Both the position numbers and the translations under genes were made by a program. Below, piece after piece: positions 55,597 through 64,000 of a stretch of 64,000 nt of DNA. Within the stretch, counting starts at the first letter, position 1; every line of letters begins with the position of its first letter. The stretch comes from Amycolatopsis coloradensis (GTDB lineage: Bacteria; Actinomycetota; Actinomycetes; Mycobacteriales; Pseudonocardiaceae). The stretch spans positions 2,081,776 to 2,145,775 of the forward strand of contig NZ_CP150484.1 of the NCBI RefSeq assembly GCF_037997115.1. Reading direction: 5' to 3'. The notes under the pieces are model-generated. The model made no database searches and was not told where the DNA came from. It worked only from the letters and a program-made list of their open reading frames with translations.

Positions 55597-56463
55597 ATGA
55601 CCCTGCTGTTGACTCTGGACGACGGCTCCATCCAGCGCAAACTCGCCGAGGCGGTCGATCTCGCCCGTGCGGCGGTGCTGGAGGACGCCGGTGCCGAACA
55701 GGTCGGCGCGCACGTCGGCGTCGACCGGGAGGACGCGGTCTCCGCGAGCCACCTGTTCGAGGCGACCGTGTCGGGTTATCGAGGCTGGCGCTGGTCGGTC
55801 ACGGTCGCGCTCGCCGGCGAGGAAGAGCCGATCACGGTCAGCGAGGTCGTGCTGATCCCCGGTCCGGAAGCGCGCGTCGCCCCGGCGTGGGTGCCGTGGG
55901 ACCGCCGTGTCCAGGCGGGCGACCTCGGCGTCGGCGACATCTTCCCGGTGGAGAAGGACGATCCGCGGCTCGTCCCGGCGTACCTGGAGTCCGACGACCC
56001 CGCGGTCGAAGAGGTCGCCATGGAGGCCGGTCTCGGGCGGGTCCACGTGCTGTCGCGGCACGGCAGGCTCGACGCCGCCGCCCGCTGGCACAGCGGCGAG
56101 TTCGGCCCGCGGTCGGACATGGCGCGCAGCGCGCCGGACGTCTGCGGGAGCTGCGGGTTCTTCGTGCCGCTGGCCGGTTCGCTGAGCGCGGCCTTCGGCG
56201 CGTGCACCAACGACATCTCCCCGGCGGACGGTCACGTCGTCGACGTCGAGTACGGCTGCGGCGCGCATTCCGAGATCGAGGTCGAGGTGACCTCGTCCGT
56301 GCCGGTGGCGGAACTGGTCTACGACGACTCGCTGATCGACTTCGAGCCCGCCCCGGAGACCTCCGCCGAGGTCCAGCCGGAGGTCGAGCCGGAGACCGTC
56401 TCCCCGGCCGAGGAGACCGCCGACGAAGCTCAGGTCGAGGCCGAAAGCGCCAGTGAGTACTGA
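55597..56463 (+). CDS. DUF3027 protein
   Basis: A 288-aa actinobacterial protein. The DUF3027 core (about 10-235) includes GYRGWRWSVTVA, VPWDRRVQAGDLGVGD and a possible zinc site CGSCGFFVPLAG...ACTND...YGCGAHS. The C-terminal 50 aa are acidic. It overlaps the sacsin-like ATPase by 11 bp, so the two are coupled. A homologue is Rv0883c (memory). Function unknown. Confidence 0.84.
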   Translation: MTLLLTLDDGSIQRKLAEAVDLARAAVLEDAGAEQVGAHVGVDREDAVSASHLFEATVSGYRGWRWSVTVALAGEEEPITVSEVVLIPGPEARVAPAWVPWDRRVQAGDLGVGDIFPVEKDDPRLVPAYLESDDPAVEEVAMEAGLGRVHVLSRHGRLDAAARWHSGEFGPRSDMARSAPDVCGSCGFFVPLAGSLSAAFGACTNDISPADGHVVDVEYGCGAHSEIEVEVTSSVPVAELVYDDSLIDFEPAPETSAEVQPEVEPETVSPAEETADEAQVEAESASEY

Positions 56464-59260
56464 CCCGTTTGGCACCGAGCGGCTCCGCGCCGCAGTCCTG
56501 CGGGCGTGGGCCGATTCGCCGACGCGGTTCACCGAGGACACGAACACCGAGAACGACCTGCGGGTCGGCGGCTACCGTGACCGGCTGTTCGTCGAGCTGG
56601 CGCAGAACGCCGCCGACGCCGCCCTGGCCGCCGGTGAACGCGGCAGGCTCAGGGTGTCCGTCGTGGACGGTGAGCTGAGGTTCGCCAACACGGGTGCGCC
56701 CTTGGCCTCCCGCGGGGTCGAATCCCTTGCCTCCCTTCGCGCTTCCGGCAAGGGGGAGGAGACCGTCGGCCGTTTCGGCGTCGGGTTCGCCGCCGTGCTC
56801 ACGGTTTCCGCCGAGCCGAGGATCGTTTCGGTGACCGGTGGGGTCGCCTTCTCCGCGGAACGCACGCGCGCCGAAGCCGGCCGCGCCGGAGACGTTCCCG
56901 TGCTCCGGCTTCCGTGGCCGGTCGCCGAAGCCGAACCTCCCGTGCCCGAAGGCTTCACCACCGAGGTCCGGCTTCCGCTGAGTGAGAGCGTCGACAGCCA
57001 GGCCCTGCTGGCGGACCTGAAGAACGACATCGGCGATCTCCTGCTCACCCTGTCCTGGCTCGAAAGCATCGAGGTCGAGGGCGGTGTCTGGCGCCGGTCC
57101 GATCTCGGTGACGGCGTCGTCGAGATCGCGTCACCGGACGGTGCCGAGCACTGGCAGGTCCATCGCGGCGACGTCGTCTGGGCCGTCCCGCTGGACGGGT
57201 CCGGGTCGCCCCGGCCGCTCGGTGACGACGTCCTGCACGCGCCGACCCCCACCGACGACGAGCTTTCCCTGCCTGCCAGGCTGATCGCGACGTTGCCGAT
57301 CGAGCCGTCCCGCCGCCGCGCGCTGCCGGGTCCGGAGCTGACGGCGGCACTGAAGAACGCCGCGCGGGAGTACGTCGATCTCGTCCGTTCCTTGCCCGGC
57401 AAGGAACGTCTGGCGCTCGTGCCGGGCGCGGACTTCCCGCGTTCCACTGTGGACGGAACGCTGCGGGAGGCCATCCTCGAGAATCTCGCCGGCTTGCCCT
57501 GGCTTCCCGCGCAAACAGGTGACGACTTGCCGGGGCGTCAGGCGCGTGTCCTGTCGGTGGACGTACCAGGGCTGGCGCCGCTGCTGGCGGACCTCGTGCC
57601 TGGACTGACTTCACTGTCCGGTGTGGACCTTCGCGCCGTCGGCGCGCAGTCGCTCTCACCCGCCGAGGCCATCGAGCTGCTGGCCGGGGCACAGCGCGAG
57701 CCCTCGTGGTGGCGTTCGCTCTATGACGTGCTGCTCCCGGCGCTCGAAGCGCACGACCTCACCAAGGACGACCTCGGCGCCTTGCCGGTGCCGATGTCGG
57801 ACGGCCGTACCTTGCCCGGCGTCCGCGACGCGTTGCTCGTCGGCGGCTCGGCGGAACTGCTCGAACTCCTGTCCGATGTGGACATCATCGGCCTGCGGCT
57901 CGTGCATCCGGCCGCCGCGCATCCGTTGCTGGAACGCTTGGGAGCCAAGCACGCAGAGGCGAGCGACCTGCTCGAAGCCGACGCGCTGAGCGCCGCCGTC
58001 GAACGCAGCGTCGAAGACGTCCGGTCCGGTTTGGACGGTATGGCCCTCGCGGGTGCGGTGCTCCGCCTGATCGCCGAGGTCGGTGACGAGGCCCCCGATT
58101 GGGCGGGCGCTTTGGCCTTGCCGAGTGAGGACGGCTGGCGTCGCGCGGACGAACTCGTCCTGCCCACGTCGCCACTGGGCGACATCTTCGATCCCGAGGT
58201 GTTCGAAGAAGACGGCGCTTTGTCCGTGCTGGACGAGGAATTCGCCGAGGACTGGCCGGCGGCCACGCTCGTCGCGGCCGGCGTGCTGGATTCCTTCGCG
58301 ATCATCACCGACGACGAACCGCTGGAACCCGAGCACGGACTGCCCGACGAGCACGACTGGTGGGATTCGCTGGAGCGCCCGCCGTCACGGGTGCTCGCCG
58401 TGCGCGATCTCGATCTCGTCGGCGATGACGCCTGGCCGGAGGCGCTGCGGTTGCTCGCGTCCCGTCCCGAAACCTGGCGTGCCCTCACCGAACCCGGCGG
58501 GCACACCGGCTGGTGGCTCGCGCGGTACGCGCTCCTGGACGGGCACGCGCCGCTCGATTGGCGGATGCCGGAAGCGTCCGCGCTGGCCGGGCTCTACGAC
58601 GTCGTCCCGGATTCGGGGTTGAGCAAGGAGATCCTGCTCGCCATCGGGGTAAGGACAGAGCTGGGTTCCGAGGCCGAAGACGTCGAAGATCTCTTGGAGC
58701 GGCTGGGTGACCCCGAGCGCAAGGTGAGCCCCGGGCTCGCTTCCCGGGCGCACGCGGCCCTCGCCGAGTACACAGTGGACGTCGCGCCGCCGGATCGCGT
58801 CCGCGCCGCCGATGGTTCGGCCGTCGATGCCCAGAACGCCGTCGTGCTCGACGTACCGTGGTTCGCCGCCGTGCTGGCGCCGGAGCGGATGGTCGTCGCG
58901 GCGAGCGGCGCCGCCGCGCTGGCGGAACTGCTGGACCTGCCGGTGGCGAGCGGTCTCGACGCCAAGGTCACCGAAGACGGCGAATACGTGCCGTGGACGG
59001 AGTTGCCCGCGCTTCGGCTGGCCGCCGATCAGCTGGGCGTCGAACCGCCCGAGGGCGGGGTGCTGCTGCACGAGGCGCTGACGGTGACCTTCGAGGACGC
59101 GGAGCACGACGTCGCCTGGTGGTCCGACGGCAGGCTGCACGCCGCCGACACCCCCGAAGGGCTCGGCCGGGCCTTCGCCTGGGCGACGGACCGCTGGGCC
59201 GACCGGCACGTCCTGACGGCCCTGCTCGAAGACCCCTCGCCTTCGGCTCTCCTGAACTGA
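56453..59260 (+). CDS. Sacsin-like GHKL ATPase (Hsp90-like nucleotide-binding domain)
   Basis: A 935-aa protein whose first 200 aa are a Hsp90/MutL-type ATPase: Glu-Asn box ELAQNAADAA near 49, LRFANTGAPLA, then GRFGVGFAAVL near 105. This matches the sacsin N-terminal (SIRPT) fold. The remaining 700 aa are helical and acidic with no recognised domain. Such proteins are thought to be chaperones, but targets in actinobacteria are unknown. GTG at 56453; coupled to DUF3027. Confidence 0.83.
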   Translation: MSTDPFGTERLRAAVLRAWADSPTRFTEDTNTENDLRVGGYRDRLFVELAQNAADAALAAGERGRLRVSVVDGELRFANTGAPLASRGVESLASLRASGKGEETVGRFGVGFAAVLTVSAEPRIVSVTGGVAFSAERTRAEAGRAGDVPVLRLPWPVAEAEPPVPEGFTTEVRLPLSESVDSQALLADLKNDIGDLLLTLSWLESIEVEGGVWRRSDLGDGVVEIASPDGAEHWQVHRGDVVWAVPLDGSGSPRPLGDDVLHAPTPTDDELSLPARLIATLPIEPSRRRALPGPELTAALKNAAREYVDLVRSLPGKERLALVPGADFPRSTVDGTLREAILENLAGLPWLPAQTGDDLPGRQARVLSVDVPGLAPLLADLVPGLTSLSGVDLRAVGAQSLSPAEAIELLAGAQREPSWWRSLYDVLLPALEAHDLTKDDLGALPVPMSDGRTLPGVRDALLVGGSAELLELLSDVDIIGLRLVHPAAAHPLLERLGAKHAEASDLLEADALSAAVERSVEDVRSGLDGMALAGAVLRLIAEVGDEAPDWAGALALPSEDGWRRADELVLPTSPLGDIFDPEVFEEDGALSVLDEEFAEDWPAATLVAAGVLDSFAIITDDEPLEPEHGLPDEHDWWDSLERPPSRVLAVRDLDLVGDDAWPEALRLLASRPETWRALTEPGGHTGWWLARYALLDGHAPLDWRMPEASALAGLYDVVPDSGLSKEILLAIGVRTELGSEAEDVEDLLERLGDPERKVSPGLASRAHAALAEYTVDVAPPDRVRAADGSAVDAQNAVVLDVPWFAAVLAPERMVVAASGAAALAELLDLPVASGLDAKVTEDGEYVPWTELPALRLAADQLGVEPPEGGVLLHEALTVTFEDAEHDVAWWSDGRLHAADTPEGLGRAFAWATDRWADRHVLTALLEDPSPSALLN

Positions 59261-59324
59261 CGCGTTTCGTCCTCTGAATGCGGTCCTTGCGTGTGCAACT
59301 ACCGCATTCAGAGGACGAAATGCG
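59261..59324. repeat. CAGAGGAC palindrome after the sacsin-like gene
   Basis: Arms 59261-59284 and 59301-59324 (24 bp, one mismatch; core TTTCGTCCTCTGAATGCGG). It follows the stop codon directly and lies between convergent genes. Same family as 41762-41831. Confidence 0.85.
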
Positions 59325-59327
59325 GGG

Positions 59328-59594
59328 CTAGAAGCGTTGGGCGCTCTTCGAGCCCCGGCGGGCGGCGGCGCGCTGCCAGGCGATGATCGCGAGACCGATG
59401 AAGCCGAGCACGAGGCCGGAGAACGCCGTCTGCACCCAGATGCCGTCGGTCACAAAGAACAGGACCACGGTCGCGACCGCCCAGAGCGAGGTACCTACGA
59501 TCACGACCGGCGTCAGGTCGGTCAGCCGCTTCGGCAGCTCCGGCGTTGGCCGCAATGAACCGTTTACTTCCCCGGAATTGATCGATTCGCCCAC
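59328..59594 (-). CDS. DUF2530 membrane protein
   Basis: An 88-aa protein with two helices (VVIVGTSLWAVATVVLFFV; FSGLVLGFIGLAIIAW) and a basic C-terminus, matching actinobacterial DUF2530. Function unknown. GTG at 59594 is the best available start; its Shine-Dalgarno is poor. Divergent from the purine permease with overlapping promoter space of about 40 bp. Confidence 0.75.
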   Translation of the reverse strand: MGESINSGEVNGSLRPTPELPKRLTDLTPVVIVGTSLWAVATVVLFFVTDGIWVQTAFSGLVLGFIGLAIIAWQRAAARRGSKSAQRF

Positions 59595-59635
59595 GTGGGG
59601 AAGGGTACCCGGCAACGGGCGAAGGGTGGTACGCG

Positions 59636-61093
59636 ATGGCGGAGCAGCGCACCCGGTCCACACTGGACCGGTTCTTCAAGATCAGCGAGCGCGGCTCGAC
59701 ACCGGGACGTGAGATCCGCGGCGGGGTCGTCACCTTCTTCACGATGGCCTACATCGTGGTCCTGAACCCGCTGATCCTCGGCAGTTTCTCCGCCGACGAC
59801 GCGGGCGCGCACAAGGACGTCCTCGGAGACATCCTCCCCGTGCCGCAGGTCGCCGCGGTGACCGCGCTGGTCGCCGGGGTGCTGACCATCGTCATGGGCC
59901 TGGTCGCGAACTACCCGTTCGCCATCGCCACCGGTCTCGGCATCAACAGTCTGATCGCGGTCACCTTCGCCTCCCAGATGACCTGGCCGGAGGCGATGGG
60001 CCTGGTGGTGATCGAGGGCCTGATCATCGTCCTGCTGGTGTTCGCCGGCATCCGGACGGCGGTGTTCAACGCCGTGCCGCCGCCGCTGAAATCCGCGATC
60101 GCGGTGGGCATCGGCCTGTTCATCTGCCTGATCGGCCTGGTCGACGCCGGTTTCGTCCGCCGCGTTCCGGACGACGCGAAGACGACCGTGCCGGTCGGGC
60201 TCGGCATCAACGGTTCGATCGCGTCGTGGCCGACGCTGGTGTTCGTCGTCGGCCTGCTGGTTACCGGCATCCTGGTGGCGAAGCGGGTCAAGGGCGCGAT
60301 CCTGATCGGTGTCCTCGCCTCGACCGTGCTGGCGATCGTCATCGAGGCGATCACCAAGGTCGGCCCGTCGAAGGGCGTCAACCCGCAGGGCTGGAACCTC
60401 GGCTACCCGGCGCTGCCCGATCAGGTCCTCGGCGTGCCGGACCTCTCGCTGGTCGGCGACATCTCCTTCGGCGCCTGGACGCGGCTGCCGATCATCACCG
60501 TCGTGCTGCTGGTGTTCACCCTGGTGCTGGCGGACTTCTTCGACACCATGGGCTCGATGACCGGCCTGGCGAAGGAGGGCGGTCTCCTCCCGCCGGACGG
60601 CAAACTCCCGAACGTCGGCAAGGCCCTGTTCGTCGACGGCACCGCCGCGGTGGCGGGCGGTTTCGCGTCGTCGAGTTCGAACACCGTCTTCGTCGAATCC
60701 GCGTCCGGTATCGCCGAGGGCGCCAGGACCGGGCTCGCGAACGTCGTCACCGGGGTGCTCTTCATCGCGGCCATGTTCCTGACCCCGCTCTATCAGGTCG
60801 TCCCGGTCGAAGCCGCCGCTCCGGCGCTGGTCGTCGTCGGCGCGCTGATGATGAGCCAGGTCAAGGAGATCGACTTCGCCGACTTCACCGTCGCGCTGCC
60901 CGCGTTCCTGACCATCGTGGTCATGCCGTTCACCTATTCGATCGCCAACGGCATCGGCGCCGGCTTCGTCAGCTACGTCGTCATCCGCGCGGTCACCGGC
61001 AAGGCCAAGGGTGTGCATCCGCTCATGTGGGGTATCGCGGTGATGTTCGTGGCCTACTTCGCGGTCGGTCCCATCCAAGCCGCGTTCAACTGA
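59636..61093 (+). CDS. NCS2 purine permease (AzgA/GhxP type)
   Basis: A 485-aa membrane transporter with about 14 helices. Family motifs: GVVTFFTMAYIVVLNPLIL, GLGINSLIAVTFA, and DFFDTMGSMTGLAKEGG, with SSSSNTVFVESASG. AzgA-type proteins import adenine, guanine or hypoxanthine with protons. It precedes the MarR-MFS genes by 67 bp. Confidence 0.9.
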   Translation: MAEQRTRSTLDRFFKISERGSTPGREIRGGVVTFFTMAYIVVLNPLILGSFSADDAGAHKDVLGDILPVPQVAAVTALVAGVLTIVMGLVANYPFAIATGLGINSLIAVTFASQMTWPEAMGLVVIEGLIIVLLVFAGIRTAVFNAVPPPLKSAIAVGIGLFICLIGLVDAGFVRRVPDDAKTTVPVGLGINGSIASWPTLVFVVGLLVTGILVAKRVKGAILIGVLASTVLAIVIEAITKVGPSKGVNPQGWNLGYPALPDQVLGVPDLSLVGDISFGAWTRLPIITVVLLVFTLVLADFFDTMGSMTGLAKEGGLLPPDGKLPNVGKALFVDGTAAVAGGFASSSSNTVFVESASGIAEGARTGLANVVTGVLFIAAMFLTPLYQVVPVEAAAPALVVVGALMMSQVKEIDFADFTVALPAFLTIVVMPFTYSIANGIGAGFVSYVVIRAVTGKAKGVHPLMWGIAVMFVAYFAVGPIQAAFN

Positions 61094-61120
61094 CCAGCGG
61101 TTATGTCATCCGTGGGCGAT

Positions 61121-61160
61121 CTCACGGGCCGATGATCCGATCGTGAGGTATGCTAACTAT
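61121..61160 (+). promoter_or_regulatory. Promoter and possible operator of the MarR gene
   Basis: CTCACG (61121-61126) and CGTGAG (61142-61147) form an inverted repeat. A -10-like TATGCT (61149-61154) lies 6 bp before the ATG at 61161, which has no Shine-Dalgarno. The transcript may be leaderless; the -35 is weak. Confidence 0.5.
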
Positions 61161-61592
61161 ATGTCCGGAGACACGCACGAGCGCTCACTGGCGAGCCGCC
61201 TGCGTCTCGCGGTGGTGCGGCTGAATCGACGGCTGCGGGCCCAGCGCGCCGGTGACGGCATCTCGCTGACCCAGGTGTCCGCGTTGTCGACGCTGCACAA
61301 ATGCGGTGCGCTGACCCCCGGCCAGCTCGCCGCGAAGGAAGGCGTCCAGCCGCCCTCGATGACGAGGGTGATCGCCGCGCTCGAGGAGATGGGTTACGTC
61401 GAGCGCAGGCCGCATCCGACGGACGGCCGCCAGGCGATCGTCGAGTTGTCCGACCGCGGCCGGGCCTACGTGATCGAGCAGATCACCGCGCGGGAGATCT
61501 GGCTGGACAAGCAATTGGCGGAGTTGAGCGCCGAAGAACGTGAAGTGCTCTCTCGCGCCTCCGAGATCATCGACAGGATGGCGGGGAACTAA
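61161..61592 (+). CDS. MarR-family regulator of an MFS transporter
   Basis: A 143-aa winged-helix regulator (LTPGQLAAKEGVQPPSMTRVIAALEEMGYVERR; wing HPTDGRQAIVEL). It precedes the MFS gene by 5 bp, so they form an operon, the usual layout for self-regulated efflux. ATG at 61161 is chosen. From memory, mycobacteria have a MarR gene here too (Rv0880). Confidence 0.9.
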   Translation: MSGDTHERSLASRLRLAVVRLNRRLRAQRAGDGISLTQVSALSTLHKCGALTPGQLAAKEGVQPPSMTRVIAALEEMGYVERRPHPTDGRQAIVELSDRGRAYVIEQITAREIWLDKQLAELSAEEREVLSRASEIIDRMAGN

Positions 61593-61597
61593 CAGCG

Positions 61598-62956
61598 GTG
61601 ACGACCACGGGTAACGAAACACAGTGTCCTTCCAAGACCACCGTTACCCGGGAACCCGCTCCACCACCGCCCGCGCCCGAGAAGCCGCGCGGGAGCATGT
61701 TCTCCTCGCTGAAGGTCCGTAACTACCGGCTCTTCTTCACCGGCCAGGTCATCTCGAACATCGGCACCTGGATGCAGCGCATCGCGCAGGACTGGCTGGT
61801 GTTCACCCTCAGCGGCAACGACCCGATCGCGCTCGGCATCGCGGTCGCGCTGCAGTTCGCGCCGACGCTGTTCCTCTCGTTGTGGGCCGGGGTGCTGGCC
61901 GACCGCGTCGACAAGCGGCGGCTGCTGATCGGCATCCAGATCGCCGTGCTGGCGCAGGCGGTCGTCCTCGGCGCGCTCGATCTGAGCGGGATCGCGGCGC
62001 TCTGGCACGTGTACCTCCTCTGCTTCACCCTCGGCGTGACCGCCTCGCTGGAGGTGCCCGCGCGGCAGTCGTTCGTAGCCGAGATGGTGGGCAGGGACAA
62101 GGTCACCAACGCCGTCGCGCTCAACTCGTCGATCTTCAACATGGCCCGCATCGTCGGCCCGGCCATCGCGGGTTTCGCGATCACCTGGGTCGGCACCGGC
62201 TGGCTGTTCATGGCGAACGCGGTGAGCACGGGCGCGGTCATCGCCGCGCTGGTGATGATGAACCCGGACAAGCTCTTCCGCGGCCCGGCCATCCCGCGCG
62301 AGAAGGGGCAGCTCGTCGAGGGGCTGCGATACGTGCGGCGGCGCAGCGACCTGATGACCGTGATGGTGCTGGTGTTCTTCGTGAGCACGTTCGGCATCAC
62401 GTACTTCACGTCGCTGCCGATCGTCGCCGCGAACGTCTTCCACACCAACGCCGACGGCTACGGCCTGCTGTCGACATTGGTCGCCGTCGGCACCTTCACC
62501 GGCGCGCTGATGTCGGCCCGCCGCAACACCCGCGGCGGTCCGCGCGTGCGGCTGCTGCTGATCTCGGCGTTCCTGCTCGGCGCGTTCGAGGTGATCACCG
62601 CGTTCATGCCGACGTACTTGACCTTCGGCCTCGCGCTGATCCCGCTCGGCTTCGCCACGATCACCTTCCTGAACACGGCGAACGCGCTCGTGCAGACCGC
62701 GGTCAGCCCGGAGATGCGCGGCCGGGTGATGGGCCTGTACGTGCTGGTGCTGATCGGCGGCAACCCCATCGGCGGCCCGATGACCGGCTGGATGGCCGAC
62801 GCTTTCGGCGGCCGCTCGCCGTTCTACATCGGTGGCGCGGTCTCGGCGCTCGCCGCGATAGCCTGCGCCGTCGTGCTGATCCGGCGTGGCGGCGTGAGCC
62901 TGCCGGTGCGGCGGTTCGGGAACGGTCTGCGGGTGCTGAAGCGGGAGCGGGTGTGA
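61598..62956 (+). CDS. MFS efflux transporter (enterobactin exporter/EntS-like)
   Basis: A 452-aa MFS protein of about 12 helices (LFFTGQVISNIGTWMQRIAQDWLV, in segments; WAGVLADRVDKRRLL motif A; EVPARQSFVAEMVG). These match the MFS_3 group that exports drugs or siderophores. GTG at 61598. It is controlled with the MarR gene and overlaps the next gene by 4 bp. Confidence 0.88.
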   Translation: MTTTGNETQCPSKTTVTREPAPPPPAPEKPRGSMFSSLKVRNYRLFFTGQVISNIGTWMQRIAQDWLVFTLSGNDPIALGIAVALQFAPTLFLSLWAGVLADRVDKRRLLIGIQIAVLAQAVVLGALDLSGIAALWHVYLLCFTLGVTASLEVPARQSFVAEMVGRDKVTNAVALNSSIFNMARIVGPAIAGFAITWVGTGWLFMANAVSTGAVIAALVMMNPDKLFRGPAIPREKGQLVEGLRYVRRRSDLMTVMVLVFFVSTFGITYFTSLPIVAANVFHTNADGYGLLSTLVAVGTFTGALMSARRNTRGGPRVRLLLISAFLLGAFEVITAFMPTYLTFGLALIPLGFATITFLNTANALVQTAVSPEMRGRVMGLYVLVLIGGNPIGGPMTGWMADAFGGRSPFYIGGAVSALAAIACAVVLIRRGGVSLPVRRFGNGLRVLKRERV

Positions 62957-63396
62957 ACGAACTCGGCGTCGAACCGTCGGTGACCCGATGGAACGACGGC
63001 GAGGCCCGGTTTCTCGACTGGACGATCGACGGCGTCGCGCTGTGCTCGATGCTGTCTGAGCCGCCGCAGCAGCAGACACCGTTGTTCCTGGACGACGATG
63101 GGTGGCGCGAGGCCGCTGTCGCGGCGCTTCGCCGTCTGCTGGGCGAACTGCCGGGTGATTTCGACGATGGCCGGGTCGCGCTGCTGGTGTGCCCCTTGTG
63201 CGGTGATCTCGGCTGCGGCGGGTACAGCGTCGAGGTCGTCTTCGGCGACGACGTGGTCGAGTGGCGGGCCCTCGGTTGGCAAACCGACTACGAGCCGTTC
63301 GACGACCCGGACGAGTACCGGTTCACCGGGGCCACGTTCGAGCGGAAGGCGTACGAGACCCTGCTCGGCGACCTCCTGTCGAACTACCGCGCCTAA
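62953..63396 (+). CDS. Hypothetical protein with CPLCGDLGC motif
   Basis: A 147-aa soluble protein. A CPLCGDLGCGG motif in the middle could bind zinc or form a redox pair; the rest is acidic with DDPDEYRFTGATFERKAYE near the end. GTG at 62953 overlaps the MFS stop (GTGA). Not recognised as a known family. Confidence 0.68.
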   Translation: MNELGVEPSVTRWNDGEARFLDWTIDGVALCSMLSEPPQQQTPLFLDDDGWREAAVAALRRLLGELPGDFDDGRVALLVCPLCGDLGCGGYSVEVVFGDDVVEWRALGWQTDYEPFDDPDEYRFTGATFERKAYETLLGDLLSNYRA

Positions 63397-63992
63397 CGGC
63401 CGAGCAGCGGCGGCACCACCTTCTCGGCGAGCGCCGGGAGATCACCGGTGCCCTTGAACTTCAGCGTCTGCCCGGCCGGATCGTCGGTGAGCTGCACGAA
63501 GACGCCTCGTCCGTCGATCTGGGCGGGTAATCCGGCGATCGTCGTGGTCGGGGTGACGGCGGTGGACAGTTCGCTGTAGTCGGCGGTCACGCCGTTCAGT
63601 TCGCACGCGGCGAAGAAGGTCGGCTTCGCGTTGTCGACGGGCACACCGAGGGCGCGGCCGAGTTCTCCGCACAGCAGCCACGAGATCACCGGAAGCGGCC
63701 GGTCCTTGATCGGGCCGGGTTCGGTTTTCTCCAGGGCGATCTCGCCGTCCTTGCCGATTTTCGGCAACTTCGGCCCCGGCGGCGTCACACCGGCGATCAG
63801 TGCTTCGGCGAGCGCCCTCGCCTTCTTCTCGGTTTCGGGGCTCTTGACGATCCTGCTGCGGAGTGAAACGTGCAGCACCGGCGACGCGCCGTTGTGCGGC
63901 GCGACCTCGACGAGTTCGACGCTCAGGCTGGTGCCGTCCTTGTCGGTGGCGATGACCGCGAGCTTGCCGGCGACCGAGGTCTTCGTGGGCAT
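63393..63992 (-). CDS. Hypothetical protein, 5' end possibly beyond the window
   Basis: A 199-aa reading frame with coding-like composition. It reads VELVEVAPHNGASPVLHVSLRS and LLCGELGRALG...FFAACELNG with two cysteines. The ATG at 63992 is 8 bp from the window edge with GGGG before it, but no signal peptide is visible, so translation could begin further upstream. It may be a lipoprotein missing its signal, or a short intact gene; family not recognised. Overlaps the convergent gene by 4 bp. Confidence 0.55.
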   Translation of the reverse strand: MPTKTSVAGKLAVIATDKDGTSLSVELVEVAPHNGASPVLHVSLRSRIVKSPETEKKARALAEALIAGVTPPGPKLPKIGKDGEIALEKTEPGPIKDRPLPVISWLLCGELGRALGVPVDNAKPTFFAACELNGVTADYSELSTAVTPTTTIAGLPAQIDGRGVFVQLTDDPAGQTLKFKGTGDLPALAEKVVPPLLGR

Positions 63993-64000
63993 GCCCCGGC

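Overview
The window is high-GC actinobacterial DNA. It has many GTG and TTG starts, 4-bp GTGA/ATGA gene overlaps, conservon signalling genes, an actinobacterial rpf/XPB/molybdenum-cofactor block and many short perfect hairpins in gene gaps. The gene set and hairpin families suggest Pseudonocardiaceae, most likely Amycolatopsis or a close relative; this is an inference from content, not a database match. No tRNA, rRNA or CRISPR array was seen.

Layout. (1) 0-8.4 kb: menC, a large AfsR-type SARP regulator, DUF72 and DUF4253 proteins, the helicase XPB and a membrane-anchored Cys-rich protein. (2) 8.5-29 kb, accessory in character: an orphan NIT-domain histidine kinase, cutC, an IS481-family insertion inside a hairpin repeat, a benzoylformate decarboxylase, a NitT/TauT-type ABC importer with two tandem substrate-binding proteins (a third paralog lies at 8.5 kb), a complete conservon (kinase, roadblock, DUF742, GTPase) and a second partial one (roadblock plus DUF742). 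(3) 29-43.7 kb: the XPB partner protein, a small conserved protein, malic enzyme, a secreted peptidase, moaC-mog-moaE, rpf behind a long leader, a secreted phosphodiesterase, moaD-moaA, and a MarR gene followed by a MerR-HTH/Mop gene and modABC. (4) 43.7-52 kb: two HAD phosphatases, a metallophosphoesterase, yccF-phzF, an acyl-CoA synthetase, a decayed HAF-repeat gene, a TetR-R2lox operon and a cold-shock-domain protein. (5) 52-64 kb: a DUF2771 lipoprotein with an MFS transporter, a glutamine cyclotransferase-like lipoprotein, DUF3027 with a sacsin-like GHKL ATPase, DUF2530, an NCS2 purine permease, a MarR-MFS operon and two hypothetical genes.

How the parts fit. The molybdenum genes form a near-complete uptake and cofactor pathway: ModABC imports molybdate, MoaA/MoaC make cPMP, MoaD/MoaE convert it to molybdopterin, and Mog adenylates it. 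The order XPB, XPB partner, small protein, moaC-mog-moaE, rpf, moaD-moaA matches, from memory, the Mycobacterium tuberculosis block Rv0861c-Rv0869c, except that about 21 kb of accessory genes lies between XPB and its usual neighbour. The rpf leader carries a CRP-type palindrome and a candidate c-di-AMP (ydaO-type) riboswitch, so dormancy exit is probably tied to two cyclic nucleotides. The conservon genes suggest kinase-to-GTPase signalling with interchangeable parts. At least six families of short palindromes fill the gaps; some probably terminate transcription, and one sits between modA and modB.
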